Shown here: positions 22,057-35,613 of the stretch, piece after piece | How positions within the stretch are numbered: the stretch's first letter is position 1 | Layout: the number at the start of each line of letters is the position of its first letter | Source of the DNA: Panonychus citri | Taxonomy: Eukaryota; Arthropoda; Arachnida; Trombidiformes; Tetranychidae | DNA length: 64,000 bases | Assembly (NCBI RefSeq): GCF_014898815.1 | Contig: NW_026515521.1 | Coordinates: forward strand, 558,001 to 622,000 | Direction: 5' to 3' | Program-made: the position numbers and the translations under genes | Notes under the pieces: model-generated | The model's input: only the letters and a program-made list of their open reading frames with translations | What the model was told of the DNA's origin: nothing | The model's database searches: none

Positions 22057-25000
22057 GAATTCTATCTATTGAATCAATTTGAACCGTATGAATAACATGC
22101 TAAGAATAACTTTCGAACACAATTCAGAGACATTGACCAAATAGAGAGTAGAAATAATTTTCTCGAAACTTTTGATGAATGTAAACTTTGCCCTTCAAGT
22201 GATTTATTAGTATTGAAGAAATTAATTGATGATGATAATCAAAAATACTTGTAAAAAGTTCAAGGATTGTAATCAGGAAACTTTCACAATAGAATCGCAT
22301 TCGAAACCATTTAATCAACAATATTAACGATAAACAAAATTATTGTACTTTTTTCGAGAAAAAGAAACTTTTCTTCAATTAATCACTTAACTAGTACAGA
22401 AAATCGTGCTCATCTCATAAATGATCAATCTTTTTAATTGTTCGCTGTTGTTAAAATGATTAAATGATCATTCAAACACTTTTCTAATTCCACTTTCGGT
22501 GTTAATCATTTCAATGTTAATCCTTTAAGACTCATCTAAATGGTTAACAAACAATTAACTTTCCGTTGAAACTGCAACACGAAATTTTCTTTCATCTCAA
22601 CTTGTGAAAATTAAATTTAATTAAATTCGCATTTTAAAAAAATTAAACCAAATTATTGATACAAAGGTAAATGTTAATTGTTTCTGCTTTAATTAAAAGT
22701 GAACAATTTAAATAATGTAACAGTTTAAAAAGCTTTTTTTTTCATCTTGTTTTAAATTCAATAATCTAATCACTTTGATTAAATGGTTTGAAAGTTAATG
22801 AGCTGTTGAGTGATCAAATTAATGATTGTAATAATTAATGATCTTGTTGATTAACTGTCACAACAATTTACTTGCCCTAAGGGCTCATCATCAATGATAC
22901 TATTTGTTAACCTTGTCTGGCTTTTCAATTTAATACTTAAATTGTCACAATTAATCTTACTGATACTTGCAATTGATTTACCATAAAGAGCCAATGATAA
23001 TGATTGAGTATCTTTCATAAACCAATGCAACTTTGATTGTTAACAATGCAGAAGCAATCAAAATGATCATCATATCAATTTGATTGATTAGCCTCTGATC
23101 ATAATCCTTATCCTAATGGGTACAATTAAGAGTAAAGAACAATGTTAAAGCTAATTGTTGAATATGTTTGTATTAATTTCGGGATTATGATTGAGTAAAA
23201 TTTTCATTGAATTAAATTAAGACTCCAAGGGAAAAGGAGTAACATTTAATTGATAAAAATTATTTGATTGTTATCAACTTACCTTGAATTTAGTTAACAA
23301 TTTTATCAAAATTTTGAATTGGGTTAATTAATTGTTACCTAGAGTACAATATGACAATTAACTTTTTGGGTGTCATCATAAACATTGTATTTATGTATGA
23401 ATTATTTAATCGGATTAAGGTGAGCTATCAAGGTACATGATTAAATTTGTTGTAGAATCAAATTTGATCATCAAAAAATATTAATTAATGGTCACTAATT
23501 TACTGGAGTAGCAATTAACAATCAGAAGACCCAAATGGATCCTTCAAACTGACCTTTGATTGTTGGTACAGATTAAATATTAATCTATGGTCAATCAACA
23601 ATTATTGCTCGAAATCAATACAATTGTTAATATTGGAAGAGTAATTAATCAAACTCAGTCTTTCATGATTAATTTGAATCCTATAAGTTTATTAAATTAT
23701 TGGTTAATCAGAGACAGAATTAATAATTTATTCACTCCATTGATGAATGATGATAATTGTTACTGATTCTTATCTAAATGGTAATTGGTTAATTGTTAGT
23801 TATGTTAAACAATCATGACTCTAATAAAGTTGTTAAAGTAAATGTATTTGTATTAATAATAATGTTTTGTTGGTGAAAGAAATTAAATTAAATCATTAAA
23901 CCACCGGTTAAACATTTGAATTTCAATGATGATTGTTAATTGAACTGTCTGAGAAAAGAAAGGTTGAAATGTGTGATTGTAATAATTTGTTAATTGGCAG
24001 AATTAAATTAACAAATCAACATGATTAATTAAAAAAAGAAACAAAACAAATTACTATGGATGTGGTTCCAAGCTTGTGGTCAGTATTAATCATCTTCTTG
24101 GACACCTACTTGCAACTCCTACACTCGTTTATCATTTAATTGTGAACAGAAAAAAGTTAAATATTCAATAATATTGTGAGTCGAAAAAAAAAGTTATTAT
24201 TAATCAATTTAATTTCTTTTGTTTTCTTTTCAACCTTATACACGATAAAGATGATAACAGGTAATTCGTATACCCTGTAACTCACCTTTACTACTGATTG
24301 TAAATGATTTTATATATATATTAATCAGAAGCGTCAGAACTATTCAGATGATGAAGTATGAAAAATGATCATGATTATTGTGGTGTAACAATTTGAATGT
24401 TTCCATTTGTTTTATTCAAATTTTATTGTTATTTATTTAACTAGCCAAGGGTCAAGATATTATTTATATGAAATAATAAACTGTTCATAAGTCGACCTTG
24501 TCTTTCAACCTTTATCTTGAATCACGAAGTTGATAAATTAATGGTAATATTTATAAATCATGATGATGAACATGTTGACTACGTACAAAGTGCATTGCAA
24601 AAACAGGAATGGTCAAAATGACCATCACTCTTACCTGTTTTACCTGTTTCCTTTTTCATCATTAATACTCATCATCAACAATAAAATAAAAAACTGTACA
24701 TGAGTTTCAGGCTTAATTGTGATGGAGTGATTAACTTTTTTAGTGTATTATTTACCTGAGTTGTAGCTTGATTAATTCATGAGTGTATCAGGAAACAGGG
24801 TAATAAGATTGGTAAATGATAATGATAACAATTAATCATTACTTTTTGTTGTTGTTGTTGTTTAGATCTGTAGTGTTATTGATTTATTGATGATAATTAG
24901 TAATTATTGGCTTGTTAACGGTAATAATTGAATTGTGATCATGATGATTGTTTAAATTACTCAATTTAATTACTTACTGATTTTCACTAACAGGTACATT

Positions 25001-26742
25001 TACTGATAATTAAGCTTACTACTTTTATTGAGCTGCAATTAGAGGCTCAAAGGTTTATCCAATCAATTTGGAAAACACCAATTTAGTGCTTGATTAATAT
25101 AAAGTAAATTAAATTAGGATAATTTAACCGCAATTAACAATTTAATCCGATAGCAATTTATATATTATTATTGTACAAAACTTACCTGTAAAACAGTATG
25201 ATGATCAACTTGCTCATCATTACAATTGTTGAAATGATTGATTGTAGCAGGAGATCAAATTAAATCAAGATAATGTTTCAATTGTTTTTAATCAACAACC
25301 AATTTATTCAAAAATAGAACAACTTTTTTTTTCATCCAATTGTACAATACAGGAAAAGGAAATGATGATGATGATTAGATTAACGATATTGCTCCATATC
25401 ATAAATATCAACAAACTAATGATAAGTAATAAATTTTTTCCTAATGACAATTAATCTTAACTATTGCAGTTATTTTAATGTAACTTTAATTGTGATCACA
25501 ATTATAATCAACCATCTTCATTAATGGTCAAGTGTAATTGGATTACCTATTCCCATACATAACAATTACTATTATTATTATTATTATTTACATGTTATCA
25601 AAATATTTCATTTTAACACAATTAACTTAATCATCAGCATCATCAGGATAATTAACTTAATCATCTATAAAGGCCTGAAAGTTGATCGTTAATTATGATG
25701 ATTAGAAAGAGACTTGAAATTTAATTTAATGTTAATTTTTTCCCCATTTTTTGTTTTGTTTTGTTTACAATCATTGGTTGATTGTATTTTGTTACATAGT
25801 TTTAATTGTTAAATTGATTAACTAGTTAATTGTTACAGAATCATGTTAAAATATACATGAATTAGCATAAAGTTTTACATGTATATTGTTCATAACCATA
25901 ATCAGAATACACAATTAAATCATGATTAATGAATTTTATTCTCATATTTGATTGTCAAACATTCTAACTGATTCTTAATTGTTTGATTACCTTTAATTAA
26001 TAGAATTAACTGTTATTTACATACCACATAGTCTGTTATTAATCATGATCTTAATCAGGTTAGATTTTACTTCTCACGAGGATATTAATGAAATGCTCAT
26101 ATTGTTAGAGTGATAAGTTGTTCCAGTAATTGTGATAATTAGTATGATCAGGAAACGAAAAATCAAATTACTGGTATTGTTCATGATCAATATAAGGAAA
26201 ATGTACCATTCGAAGTGTCATTGATTATTATTAATATAGAATCAACATTTTTAAATGGAAGCACTTTTCCATTGCCTTATTGGTGATGATAATCAGAATT
26301 CTGATACAATGAGAAATCAACAAGTTCATTAAAGAGAGAGAGAGAGAGAGATGATAATGATTAGAACGAGGAAACTGATCGAATCCTTTATCTGCTCATC
26401 ATCAACTCCAATTGAACATTTCTAATTGGGCTCATCCTCTTTTTCACCTTCGTTACAATGAAAAGTAACTTTATTATTATTATTATTATTGTATCGAAGG
26501 AGGTTAATTACGATCAAAACTGACCATCATCTTCTAAATGAAGATGACCAGCCTTCTCTCTTTTCTTATATATCATTTACTCCACCTCTTTGCAAGAGAT
26601 GAAGGAGAAAGTGATTCTTTGAAAGTTCGAACTCGAAAGAAAACTTTCTTCTTCTATTCTATCAGTGCTAATGACTTTTCTCTTATCTTTATTTTCCATC
26701 TTTTCCATTGATAATATCGTATCGATGTTCCTTCGAGTTTAA
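22057..26742. other. Long gene-free AT-rich region
   Basis: 4.7 kb dominated by short words such as taattgtt and attaatca, with (TTA/ATT)n near 25566-25590 and 26471-26491 and (GA)n at 26333-26351. No ORF, tRNA or transposon was recognised. It lies upstream of the CBM14 gene and may hold its regulatory DNA. Confidence 0.5.
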
Positions 26743-26780
26743 TATAAAAAACCCTAAGTAATTAGTCCATGTCGATCAGT
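26743..26780 (+). promoter_or_regulatory. TATA box and initiator of the CBM14 gene
   Basis: TATAAAAA at 26743-26750 and an arthropod-type initiator TCAGT at 26776-26780, about 35 bp apart. Predicted leader of about 130 nt before the ATG at 26912. Confidence 0.6.
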
Positions 26781-26911
26781 ACAATATTGTAATCAAAGTG
26801 TTTCACTTAATCGAATTCTCAAAAAGTTCTAAAAGTTTTCATCGTCACTTTTATTTTTTTATTTCGTTTTCGATTTTAAATATCATTTAGTTCCCAACCA
26901 ATTCAACAGAA

Positions 26912-29035
26912 ATGAAATTTTTTCTACTTACATTGGGTACGTTTCATTTAATTTAATCTACAATTAACTTTACATTATCTGTTCCCTCTAATCAAGTGCT
27001 TATCGTTATGCTGATAAGTTCGTGTCCATTGTCAATTAAAATCTATTTCAAACTCTAATGTTGATCTAATCGAATTGTGTATCATCATCATGGATAATAA
27101 CAATTTAATCGAAACTTTTCTGTTCTTTTTTCAAACTTTTCTCATTTACAGTTTTTCTTTTATCGATCACCTTTACATTAACCAAACCAAGGGTAAGTTT
27201 ATCGATATTCAATTGAATAATAATAATAATAATATCGTAATAACAATTTTCTTGAAAGTAACTTCCATTTGATTGATTAATTAGACTGGTAAACTATTCA
27301 CTGTCATGTAAAGATAATAAGTAAGAAAAATTAATTATCATGTAGAGAAGAAAATTTAAATTGTTACATTAATTGTTTACGGTTATCGTTAGTACTTTGT
27401 CCAAGGTGTAATAGTAAAGTTGAAGGAGGAGAGATGATGATTAAGGAAAAATTTACCTGATTTTCATCATGATTATCATGATTTCGAGCCTGATCAATGT
27501 TGATTTTTAGCTTTAGTTAATCGTAAGTGTGAGACTTGATTATTTTTTCTTGTTGTTCCTCTAATCAAGTAGATTTACTGTTTACTAATTTAATTTATGC
27601 TTCTGTGTATCTGTTTAATATTAAAACTGCTACAAAATCTTAATCAACATACTAATCATACGTAACATTATTAATGATTATACATTTACAATGATTTAAT
27701 TCAATTCAATTGAAAGGCTTTTCTCATGATTACAAGTTGATAATTTAAACTTGATCATCTCATGGATACATGATGATGATTAGGAAATGTTATTCTTTAC
27801 ATCCTTTTGTATATTTCTCTTGGAAATTTAATTAATTTGACAATCAAAGTAACAATTTTCATCTCAAATTGACATTTCAATTAAAGGATTCATCTCAATT
27901 ATTAAGTTTCTTTATTGTTGAGAACATCAATTAAATTGTTAATTCTTATGTTTACAGTTTCTGTCAGGTAACAATTAACTTGAAACTGTATCAAAATGTA
28001 TGTTATTTAAAAGAAAGAAAAACTTTTTAACAGTTAATTAATTGTAATCAAAACGGATACAGACACTTAATTAAATCTCATGTTTTATGTCTGTTTGTTG
28101 CATTAACGATAAGATTAAGTACTCAGATTAAGCTTTGATGAATTGCAATCAGGTTAAGATTAAGAGAGGACATTTTTTAAGTGGACACACTTAATGATGG
28201 TCATCATTAACTTTTTTTTTAAATCTCAAATTGTTTCGATATTTATTTTGATGAAAATCAATTGGTTGATTTCTTGGTGATCTTATTTTTTGTTTAACAT
28301 GATATCAGATGAAAAGGTCACCCTATGAATTAGCCATGGATTATGATAAACTATTGGGTGGACCATTGAAGGAAACCTTTTCATGTGAAGGATTAAGATT
28401 TGGTTATTATGCTGATATGGACAATGATTGTAAGATATTTCATATCTGTCACCCTCGACAATTAGCTGATGGATCAGGAATCATGGAGCATTACAGTTTT
28501 ATCTGTGGAAATCAAACTGTTTTCAATCAATTCTCGCAAACATGTTCACATCCAGATGATGCGATTCCATGTGAACAATCAAGGTAACAAATTTATTGAA
28601 TTTAACTCAAATATCAATCAATCTTTAATCTCACAAGTTAATCTGTCAAAGCCTATGAGATCATATTGAAACTTTATTAATACTTTTAATCTAAAGAAAT
28701 AACAATCAGCAGGATACTTAACTTAATGGTTTCGATCTGAAAAAAACGATCGCAGGTATTAAGATGATACAATCATTTGAATCAATATATAGCTCAGTAA
28801 TTTATTCAATTTTCAATATGTTCGTACAGTTTTTTAACTGCCTGAGGGTTTGAAGGAAAAATACATTCGATTCCATCAGAAAATCAAATTAATTGGTTTT
28901 GTTTTCATTCTCAGGGACTTTTACTATCTCAATGAACGTTATGGCGTTGAAGATGAAAACTTTCACCGAGACGAAGATGTTAACGCTTACAATAATATCG
29001 TTGCTGAATATGGATCTAGAAAAAGAAGTGGATAA
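26912..29035 (+). CDS. Secreted single-CBM14 chitin-binding protein, four exons
   Basis: Exons 26912-26936, 27152-27192, 28309-28583 and 28915-29035 join in consistent phase (1, 0, 2) across gt...ag introns, giving 153 residues. Exons 1-2 encode a signal peptide (MKFFLLTL then FLLSITFTLTKPR). Exon 3 carries one type-2 chitin-binding (peritrophin-A) domain with the six-cysteine pattern: FSCEG, GYYADMDNDCKIFHIC, FICGNQTVFNQFSQTC and AIPC. Exon 4 is an acidic/basic tail ending EYGSRKRSG. One domain of this kind is typical of CPAP1-like cuticle proteins or small peritrophins; binding to chitin in cuticle or gut lining is expected from the family. Exon 4 and its downstream flank are duplicated at 58611-58731. 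Confidence 0.88.
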
Positions 29036-29330
29036 ACGAAATGAATATCAATTGGATCGAGTAAGCCCATGGGTTCATTTGATGGTCTATCAATTTGCTC
29101 TATTCAAACCGTAGGTTAATTAGATAATTTTCTCAGAAGTCGATCGGAATATTTCAACTTTTTTTCAAGTTTTGTGAATTTGTAATTGTACAAAAAAATA
29201 ACCCAATCAATTGAAAATAAAATCGTTCTTGCTTTAGTAACTGACTCTTTCGAAATCCAAGCTTCTAAGAACAGCACTCAAACAAGAGACCAAAGTGATC
29301 TTGATTTGGTTATTAGTCCCATTCAGCTTG

Positions 29331-30560
29331 CTAAAAGTTTCCAAAAACCAAAGGATATCGTTTTGTCAATTTCATGGTAAGATGTTCAATGATAAATGCG
29401 AAAAACGCGAGAGAATTAAGTGACAAATAAAGATAAAGCAACCCAGAGAAATTAGAATAGTTAATTGGCCGATATGAACTTTGAGGTTGAGTATTAAGCT
29501 TTTCGAAGCGCCAACATTGTGTATATTTTTTACTTATCCAAGGACCCTGAAACTTGCTTTGAGTTTGAGCGTAAGAGGTAGACAAAAGCCTTTGATCGAT
29601 ACTTGCATATGAACATTTAACAATCCAACGTTTCTTATAATGATTCGTGGTGTTATAAATGAATGCATACAAATCTTCATAATAGTAAAGTTTTCCAAGA
29701 TGGTAGAGAAAATCATTAACTCCATTCATTTGCGTCTTTGTGAAACAAAATGATTGTAACATTATTGATACAAAGCTACCTGTACCAAAATGTGGTAAAA
29801 TTGGTTTATTTAAATTAGCGGGAAAATACTTGGAGAGTCCCCTTGCTGTAATAGAAACGAGTGGATTTGATAAGCCATACATTTCATTCACTCGCGCCCA
29901 ACAATTGTACCCGGCAAAAGCAGTGCAATTAACTTCGGGTCGAGAATGCAAGTCAGCCAATTTGTTAAGTGGTGGTGGTAGTAATGATATCGAGTATTGA
30001 GTCGTGAACGATGCCGAAAATAGGTGGAAAATGTAGTGAACAGCAAATGAACAAGAAAGAAACAAGAGTAAACCAAATTTACTCTTAATCAGTAATAGAA
30101 ACTTTCGGAGTCGAGATTTTCCATTTTCAGTTGCATTTATCGAATATGATCTCATGAAATCTACAACCAAGCCAAGAATGAACAACAACGAGATGAGCAG
30201 GTAAACAGAATAATCGATGATTTCAAATGCAGATAGAATTCCCTTGTTAATTGTAGGGGTAGATGAGTTTGGATAGAGATTCAAGAAGACACAATAGTCA
30301 TTCATTACTACTGGACTTATAGTAACATTGGTCAATCCATAGCTAAACTCATGAATATAGCTTGGCCGAAGAATCATGTCATAATTTCCCGATAAAAAAA
30401 TTGAAAGGTCACTTTCATCTTCACGGCTCTTCGGAATAGAAAGTTCTATTGGAACGTTGCCTAAGATATCGTATATAATGAAAAGCAAAATTTGTTGGGC
30501 TTTCGAAGCTTCTCCGTGGAAAGGGAACAGAACCTTAAAAGGATCTTGAGTGAAATTCAT
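29331..30560 (-). CDS. Intact IR-like three-pass membrane protein (409 residues)
   Basis: Best full-length member of the local family. The start MNFTQDPFKV at 30560 is conserved in all copies; an in-frame ATG 20 codons upstream is not. Layout: residues 36-94, S1-like region (NVPIEL, SGNYDMI, GLTNVTISPVVMNDYCVFLN); 115-135, membrane segment; 161-184, second membrane segment ending HYIFHLFSASFTTQ, which sits where iGluR/IR proteins have their M3 motif; NKLADL at 199-204 at the start of an S2-like region with several cysteines (211, 220, 272, 316, 349); 371-392, last membrane segment. This order matches ionotropic receptors without an amino-terminal domain. The pore loop between the first two segments is very short, and no signal peptide is present, so channel function is uncertain. 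Could instead be a lineage-specific membrane family. Lies tail-to-tail with the CBM14 gene. Confidence 0.7.
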   Translation of the reverse strand: MNFTQDPFKVLFPFHGEASKAQQILLFIIYDILGNVPIELSIPKSREDESDLSIFLSGNYDMILRPSYIHEFSYGLTNVTISPVVMNDYCVFLNLYPNSSTPTINKGILSAFEIIDYSVYLLISLLFILGLVVDFMRSYSINATENGKSRLRKFLLLIKSKFGLLLFLSCSFAVHYIFHLFSASFTTQYSISLLPPPLNKLADLHSRPEVNCTAFAGYNCWARVNEMYGLSNPLVSITARGLSKYFPANLNKPILPHFGTGSFVSIMLQSFCFTKTQMNGVNDFLYHLGKLYYYEDLYAFIYNTTNHYKKRWIVKCSYASIDQRLLSTSYAQTQSKFQGPWISKKYTQCWRFEKLNTQPQSSYRPINYSNFSGLLYLYLSLNSLAFFAFIIEHLTMKLTKRYPLVFGNF

Positions 30561-30762
30561 TTTTATCTGAACATCAAAAGCAAAGAATAAGATAAAATGA
30601 TCGGAAGGCTTCAGTTTCACTTCAAAGATTTTTGTCCGAGTTCATTTTTTGTCTATTATATTAATCGAACTGTTATCCCAACTTGCACCCTTCATGTATG
30701 ATTTTACGATTAAATGCTTTTAAAGTGATTAATTTTAGAATTTTCTGTCATTGTCATTAGGT

Positions 30763-31320
30763 TTCCCACTATCACGACCATAAACCTTGTCAACACCTTC
30801 ATCAAACTAATTCTTTTGATTGATGTTAATGATGAGTTTTTCTCAGTCAGGCTAGTTTATCATTAAACGGAGATGAAAAGTCAATTTTTATTTATTATTA
30901 AGTATTCTCTGACTATTTCAATGAAAAATGCGTATTTAGCAAACATTACAATTCTTCACTAGATTGTCCAAGGTATTAACCACGTTCAATAAGTGTTTTA
31001 TTTGGAAGTTCAGATAAAAATGAATTTCACTCAAGATCCTTTTAAAGTTTTCGTGGCTTTGTACGACCAGGGCCAATCTATGTACGGGAAATTTATGGTT
31101 TTCATTGTATCTAATTTTTTTAGGAAACGTTCCAATAGAAAATTTATTTATTCCTGAGAGCCGTGAAAATGAAAGTCGCCTCTCAATCTTTTTATCGGGA
31201 AATTATGACCTGATGTATGAAGAAAACAATATACGTGATTTTAGCTATGGATTAATCAATTTAACGATAGGTAAAATAGAAATGAATAGCTATCGCGCCT
31301 TCTTGAACTTCTCAATATAA
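30763..31320 (+). pseudogene. N-terminal IR-like fragment with upstream flank, plus strand
   Basis: A coding remnant starts at ATG 31020 (MNFTQDPFKV) and runs through the S1-like part (SGNYDLMYEENNI...FSYGLINLTIG) to a stop at about 31318. A frameshift lies near 31120, where a T-run is one base longer than in relatives. 30763-31019 is its upstream flank. The same flank-plus-fragment is found again at 37414-37940, so the truncated form has itself been duplicated. Confidence 0.8.
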
Positions 31321-31359
31321 ACTAAAACTATAAAACTTTTCAATATAAATTTTTATCCT

Positions 31360-34318
31360 TTTATTATGAAAATTTAGCTTGTTAAATGTTTCCAAACACC
31401 AGTGAACATCGATTGTTGAGTTTCATAATGAGATGTTCAATGATAAAGACGCAAAATGTTAGGAAATTAAGAAATGCATAAAGATACAGAAAATCAACGT
31501 AATTAGAATAGTTAGTTGGTTGGTATGAACTTTCAGGCTGGGTATTCAGCTTTTCGGTGCGCCAACATTGTGGATAATTTTTTCTCAACCAGGGACCATA
31601 AATCTTTCTAAGAGCTCGAGCGTAAGTGGCAGTCCAAAGCCCTTGATCGATACTTGCATATGAACATTTAATAATCCAACGTTTCTTGTAATGATTCGTA
31701 GTGTTATAAATGAGTGAATACAAATCTTCATAATAGTGACCTGTACCAGTATGGTAAAGAAAATTATTGACCCCATGGTTTGTTAGCTTTACTATACAAA
31801 ATTGTGTTAAAACTGATGAAACCAAATAGTCTATACCAAAATGTGACAGAATTGGTTTGTCAAGTTTGTTGGGAAAATATTCATAAAATTTGGAGCTTGA
31901 AATAGAAATGAGAGGATTTGAAAAGCCATATATCTCATCCACTCGCTCCAGGCAAGGGAGATCGGCAAAAGTAGTGCAGTTAACTCTGTGGTTGAGGTAT
32001 AAGTCAGACCATTTGTTGACTGGTGGGGCTCGAAGGGATATCGAGTATTCGGTCGTGAACGATGTTGAAAATAAATGGAAAATGTAATGACCAGAAAATG
32101 AACAAGAAAGAAACAAGACTAAACCAAATTTACTCTTAATCAGCAATAGAAACTTTTGGAGTCGATATTTGTTAATATTCTCGTTTCTATCTCCAATTAT
32201 CGAAATTGATCGAATGGAACGTATCATTAAACCAAGAATAAACAAAAGTGAGATGAGAAGGTAAACTGAATAATCGATGATTTCAAATGATGATAAAATT
32301 CCTTTGTCAATCGAAGGGGCTGACGAGTTTGGATAGAAGTTCAAGAAGGCGCAATAGCTACTCTTTAACACTGGACTCATAGTCACATTGGTCAATCCAT
32401 AGCTGAACTCATGGATGTTTTTTTCCCTAAACATCAGGTCATAATTTCCCGATAAAAGAATCGAGAGATGACTTTCATTTGCACGATTCTCTGGAATAAA
32501 TGTAAATTCTACTGGAACGTTGCCTAAAATGTTGGAAAAGCAAGGAACAAACTAAACATCTCACTTTTCGGATTTAAATCCTTTTTGAAAACGGTGTAGA
32601 AAATTTGAAAATAATCTTGAGTGAAATTCATTTTCATCTGAGCTTCGAAATAAAAATTTCAGTCAAAACTTAAACTTTCGAGAGTAAATTCAAAATGATC
32701 CAAAGGTTTTAGTTTCTCTCCGATGATTTTCTTCATTTTATTTTATTGATTAGATTTTCATTTCACCTTTCATCAATTAATTATGATTCTTCAATTAAAT
32801 TCCTTTAATATCATCAATACTATGTTTCCATGCTCTACCAACAATCGATAATTTAGTTGACACAATTGCCAACGAAAATTTCATAAAGCTTTCAGGCAAC
32901 GATTTTCAAGCTATTGGAAACAAAATAACATATTAATTATTAATATTTACTAATAGTTAATCGAATCATAATATTATCACTATTCTAAGTTATTAGATGA
33001 GAAGTTCGATCTGATAGAACTTCATTATTTTGACATTTCTTGGTCCAATGTTGTAATAGATACAACTTCTAATATCGAGTAAATTGATCGACTGTAACTC
33101 CATCTTTTTAAGCCAAATCTAATTAGAACAAAAGTTAAAATCAATACAATCGTTAGAACCATATCTTTCATCATATTAATTATTTCTCTGTTATTATTTT
33201 TGTATAGATGATTTTTTATTTAAAACAACCTGAAGTATCAATCGAGCTTCTAGTATGAACGAGACCGAAATGACCAAGCGATTTGATAATTAGTTTCACC
33301 CAGCTTGCTGAAGGTTTCCAAAAACCAAAGGATATCGTTTTGTCAATTTCATGGTAAGATGTTCAATGATAAATGCGAAAAACGCGAGAGAATTAAGTGA
33401 CAAATAAAGATAAAGCAACCCAGAGAAATTAGAATAGTTAATTGGTCGATATGAACTTTGAGGTTGAGTATTAAGCTTTTCGAAGCGCCAACATTGTGGA
33501 TAATCTTTTCTTATCAAAGGACCAAAAATCTTGATATAAACTCGATCTGAGGTAACAGCCCAATATCCTTGATCAATACTTGCGTATAAACATTTCATAA
33601 TCCAACGTTTCTTATGAGGGTTCTTGGTGTTATAAATGAGTGCATACAAATCTTCATAATATTGACGTGTACCAGCATGGTAAAGAAAATTATTGACCCC
33701 ATGGTTATCCAGCTTTGCCACACAAAACAGTAGTGAAAATGATAAGAAAAAATTGTGTTGAAAAAAAAGTGGTAAAATTGGTTTATCAAGATTTTGGCCA
33801 AAATATTCGAAAACTGCACTTGTGATAGGAATGAGGGGATTTGAAAAGCCATATTCTTCATTCACTCGCCCCAGGCAAATGGACGGGTCGAGAGTGATGC
33901 AATTAACTCTAGGATGTGAATTTAGGTCAGACCATTTGTTGATTGGAGGTGGTCAAGGATATCGAGTATTCAGTCGAACGATGTTGAAAATAGAGAAAAT
34001 ATAGTGACCAGAAAATAAACAAGACTAAACCAAATTTACTTTTAATCAGTAATAGAAACTTTCGGAGTCGAGATTGTCCATTTTCAGCTGCATTTATCGA
34101 ATATGATCTCATGAAATATATAACCAATAAAAAACAAGAATGAAACAACGATGAGCAGGTAAACAGAATAATCGATGATTTCAAATGCTGATAGAATTCC
34201 CTTGTTAATTGAAGGGGTGGACGAGTTTGGATAGTAATTCAAGAAGACACAATAGTCACTCATTACTACTGTACTTATAGTAACATTGGTCAATCCATAG
34301 CTAAGCGTACGTATAAAT
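31360..34318. repeat. Segmental duplication, left copy (partner 42310-45600)
   Basis: Two IR-like genes and flanks recur in the same order and orientation about 11 kb to the right. Identity is very high within genes; spacers differ (32700-32990 versus 43660-44275, where the right copy has about 300 bp of extra sequence including an orphan first exon). The right copy stops abruptly at 45600 where the LTR element begins, whereas this copy continues with gtataaattc. Confidence 0.9.
31382..32637 (-). pseudogene. IR-like gene, frameshifted near the N-terminus
   Basis: The 350-codon frame 31382-32434 covers all membrane segments and the S2-like region (PPVNKWSDLYLNHRVNCTTF). The N-terminal part (MKMNFTQD at 32637, then VPVEFTFIPENR) is in another frame: at about 32537 this copy has two extra A residues (ttggaaaagcaagg) compared with 43458 (ttggaagcaagg). 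Otherwise nearly identical to the copy at 42330-43566. Confidence 0.8.
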
Positions 34319-34530
34319 TCTTCCCTTGAAGTCATGTCATAATTTCCCGATTGCAGAATCGAAAGGTTAGTTTGATTTGCATTCTTCAGAATCATTGAGA
34401 ATTCTATTGGAACGTTGCCTAAAATATTAGATGCAACTAAAAACTTAATTTTCGAGTCAGGATCGAAACGAGTCAGGATCCTGTCCATCCAAACCGTAAA
34501 AAACTTTAATAGGATCTTGAGGAAATTCAT
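33296..34530 (-). pseudogene. IR-like gene with several small deletions
   Basis: Starts MNFL at 34530. The frame is broken repeatedly around 33950-34160, where short deletions are visible against 45230-45440 (for example gtcaaggat versus gtcgtaaggat, and agtcgaacg versus agtcgtgaacg). The 3' 189 codons (33296-33865) are open and include the Cys-Trp-Arg (QCWRFEKLNTQ) motif and the last membrane segment. Confidence 0.8.
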
Positions 34531-34533
34531 TTT

Positions 34534-35235
34534 ATCTGAACTTGAAAAAAATTTCAAGAAAACTACATCGAAAGTAAAGAGTAAGTTAAATTATCGACTG
34601 GTTTCAGTTTCTTTTCAAAGATTTCCTCTAAAAATTCCAAATTCATTTTCTATCTATTAATCGAATTGTTGTCACAATTTTCACCATTCATTTATGATTT
34701 TACGATTAAATGCTTTTAGTATGATTAATTTTCAAATTTTCCATCTTTGATATTAGGTTTTCTACTATTATAAAGACCACAAACCCTACCAACACCTTGA
34801 TTGATGATTTTTCTCAGTTAGAGACGAAAACATCAATTTATACAAATTATCAAGTATTCTCTGACTGCACGTACTCTGTCTCTGACTGATAAATTCCTGT
34901 TACCATGGTAACGAGAGGTTTTTCTCATATTACTACGAAATGGTTCACATTGTAACTTTTATTTTGTATGTCACTTGTAGATCACGTGAATGTGAGTTTG
35001 TAGACATCTCATCTCATGTCTATCTAGTGCTTTGCATTCAAAAGTTATGAGACTTTGAAAAAACAGGATTTTTCAAATGGGTTTTTCTACTAGAAGGGAT
35101 GATTTTTCGAAAAATTTCAAAGGACCTAATAATCTTTACCTACGTTAAAGAGAATTAAGGGATTAAAAGAGGAAATTTTTCCATGTTAGAAAATGTCATA
35201 TTCAAAATTCAATTATTGTGCAATACTTAAGTATA
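34534..35235. other. Gene-free stretch; IR-family upstream flank then unique sequence
   Basis: 34534-34860 is the family's upstream flank. The rest has no supported gene. Confidence 0.4.
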
Positions 35236-35613
35236 CAGGGCTATTCAACTTCATTTTACGCAGATTTTTAGTTGTAAGTCAAGAACCAATGAGTTTAAAA
35301 AGATCAAACCTCGTACAGATACATATCGGGACTGAAGGACCTGCTTATTTCACTCAAATTCACGGCTCTCCGTTATTTGAACTGATATTGACACTAAAAC
35401 TTCGAAGATGTGATACCTTTTTGTTCTTCTTTTCAAAAAACCTTCAAATGACCTCTAGATAGGTTTATCGTGAAATGACCTCAATGACCTTGGAACTTTT
35501 TAAGCGAAGTCCTTCAGTCCCGATATGTATCTGTACGAGGTTTGATCTTTTTAAACTCATTGGTTCTTGACTTATAACTAAAAATCTGCGTGAAATGAAG
35601 TTGAATAGCCCTG
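35236..35613. mobile_element. 378-bp MITE with long inverted repeats, TA target
   Basis: Begins CAGGGCTATTCAACTTCAT and ends with its inverted complement; the arms extend about 115-130 bp on each side. TA flanks both ends (35234-35235 and 35614-35615). Tc1/mariner-type by target. ORFs inside are incidental. Confidence 0.88.

Noticed and set aside
22057..26742. Possible long non-coding RNA or hidden gene
   Set aside because: Only AT-rich words and microsatellites; no ORF, splice pattern or structured element could be supported.
29740..30000. Plus-strand ORF opposite the IR-like gene (similar ones at 31890, 33822, 42818)
   Set aside because: Recurrent antisense shadows of the conserved S2-like coding region.
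35193..35462. 89-codon ORF
   Set aside because: Lies within the inverted-repeat MITE at 35236-35613; no coding features.
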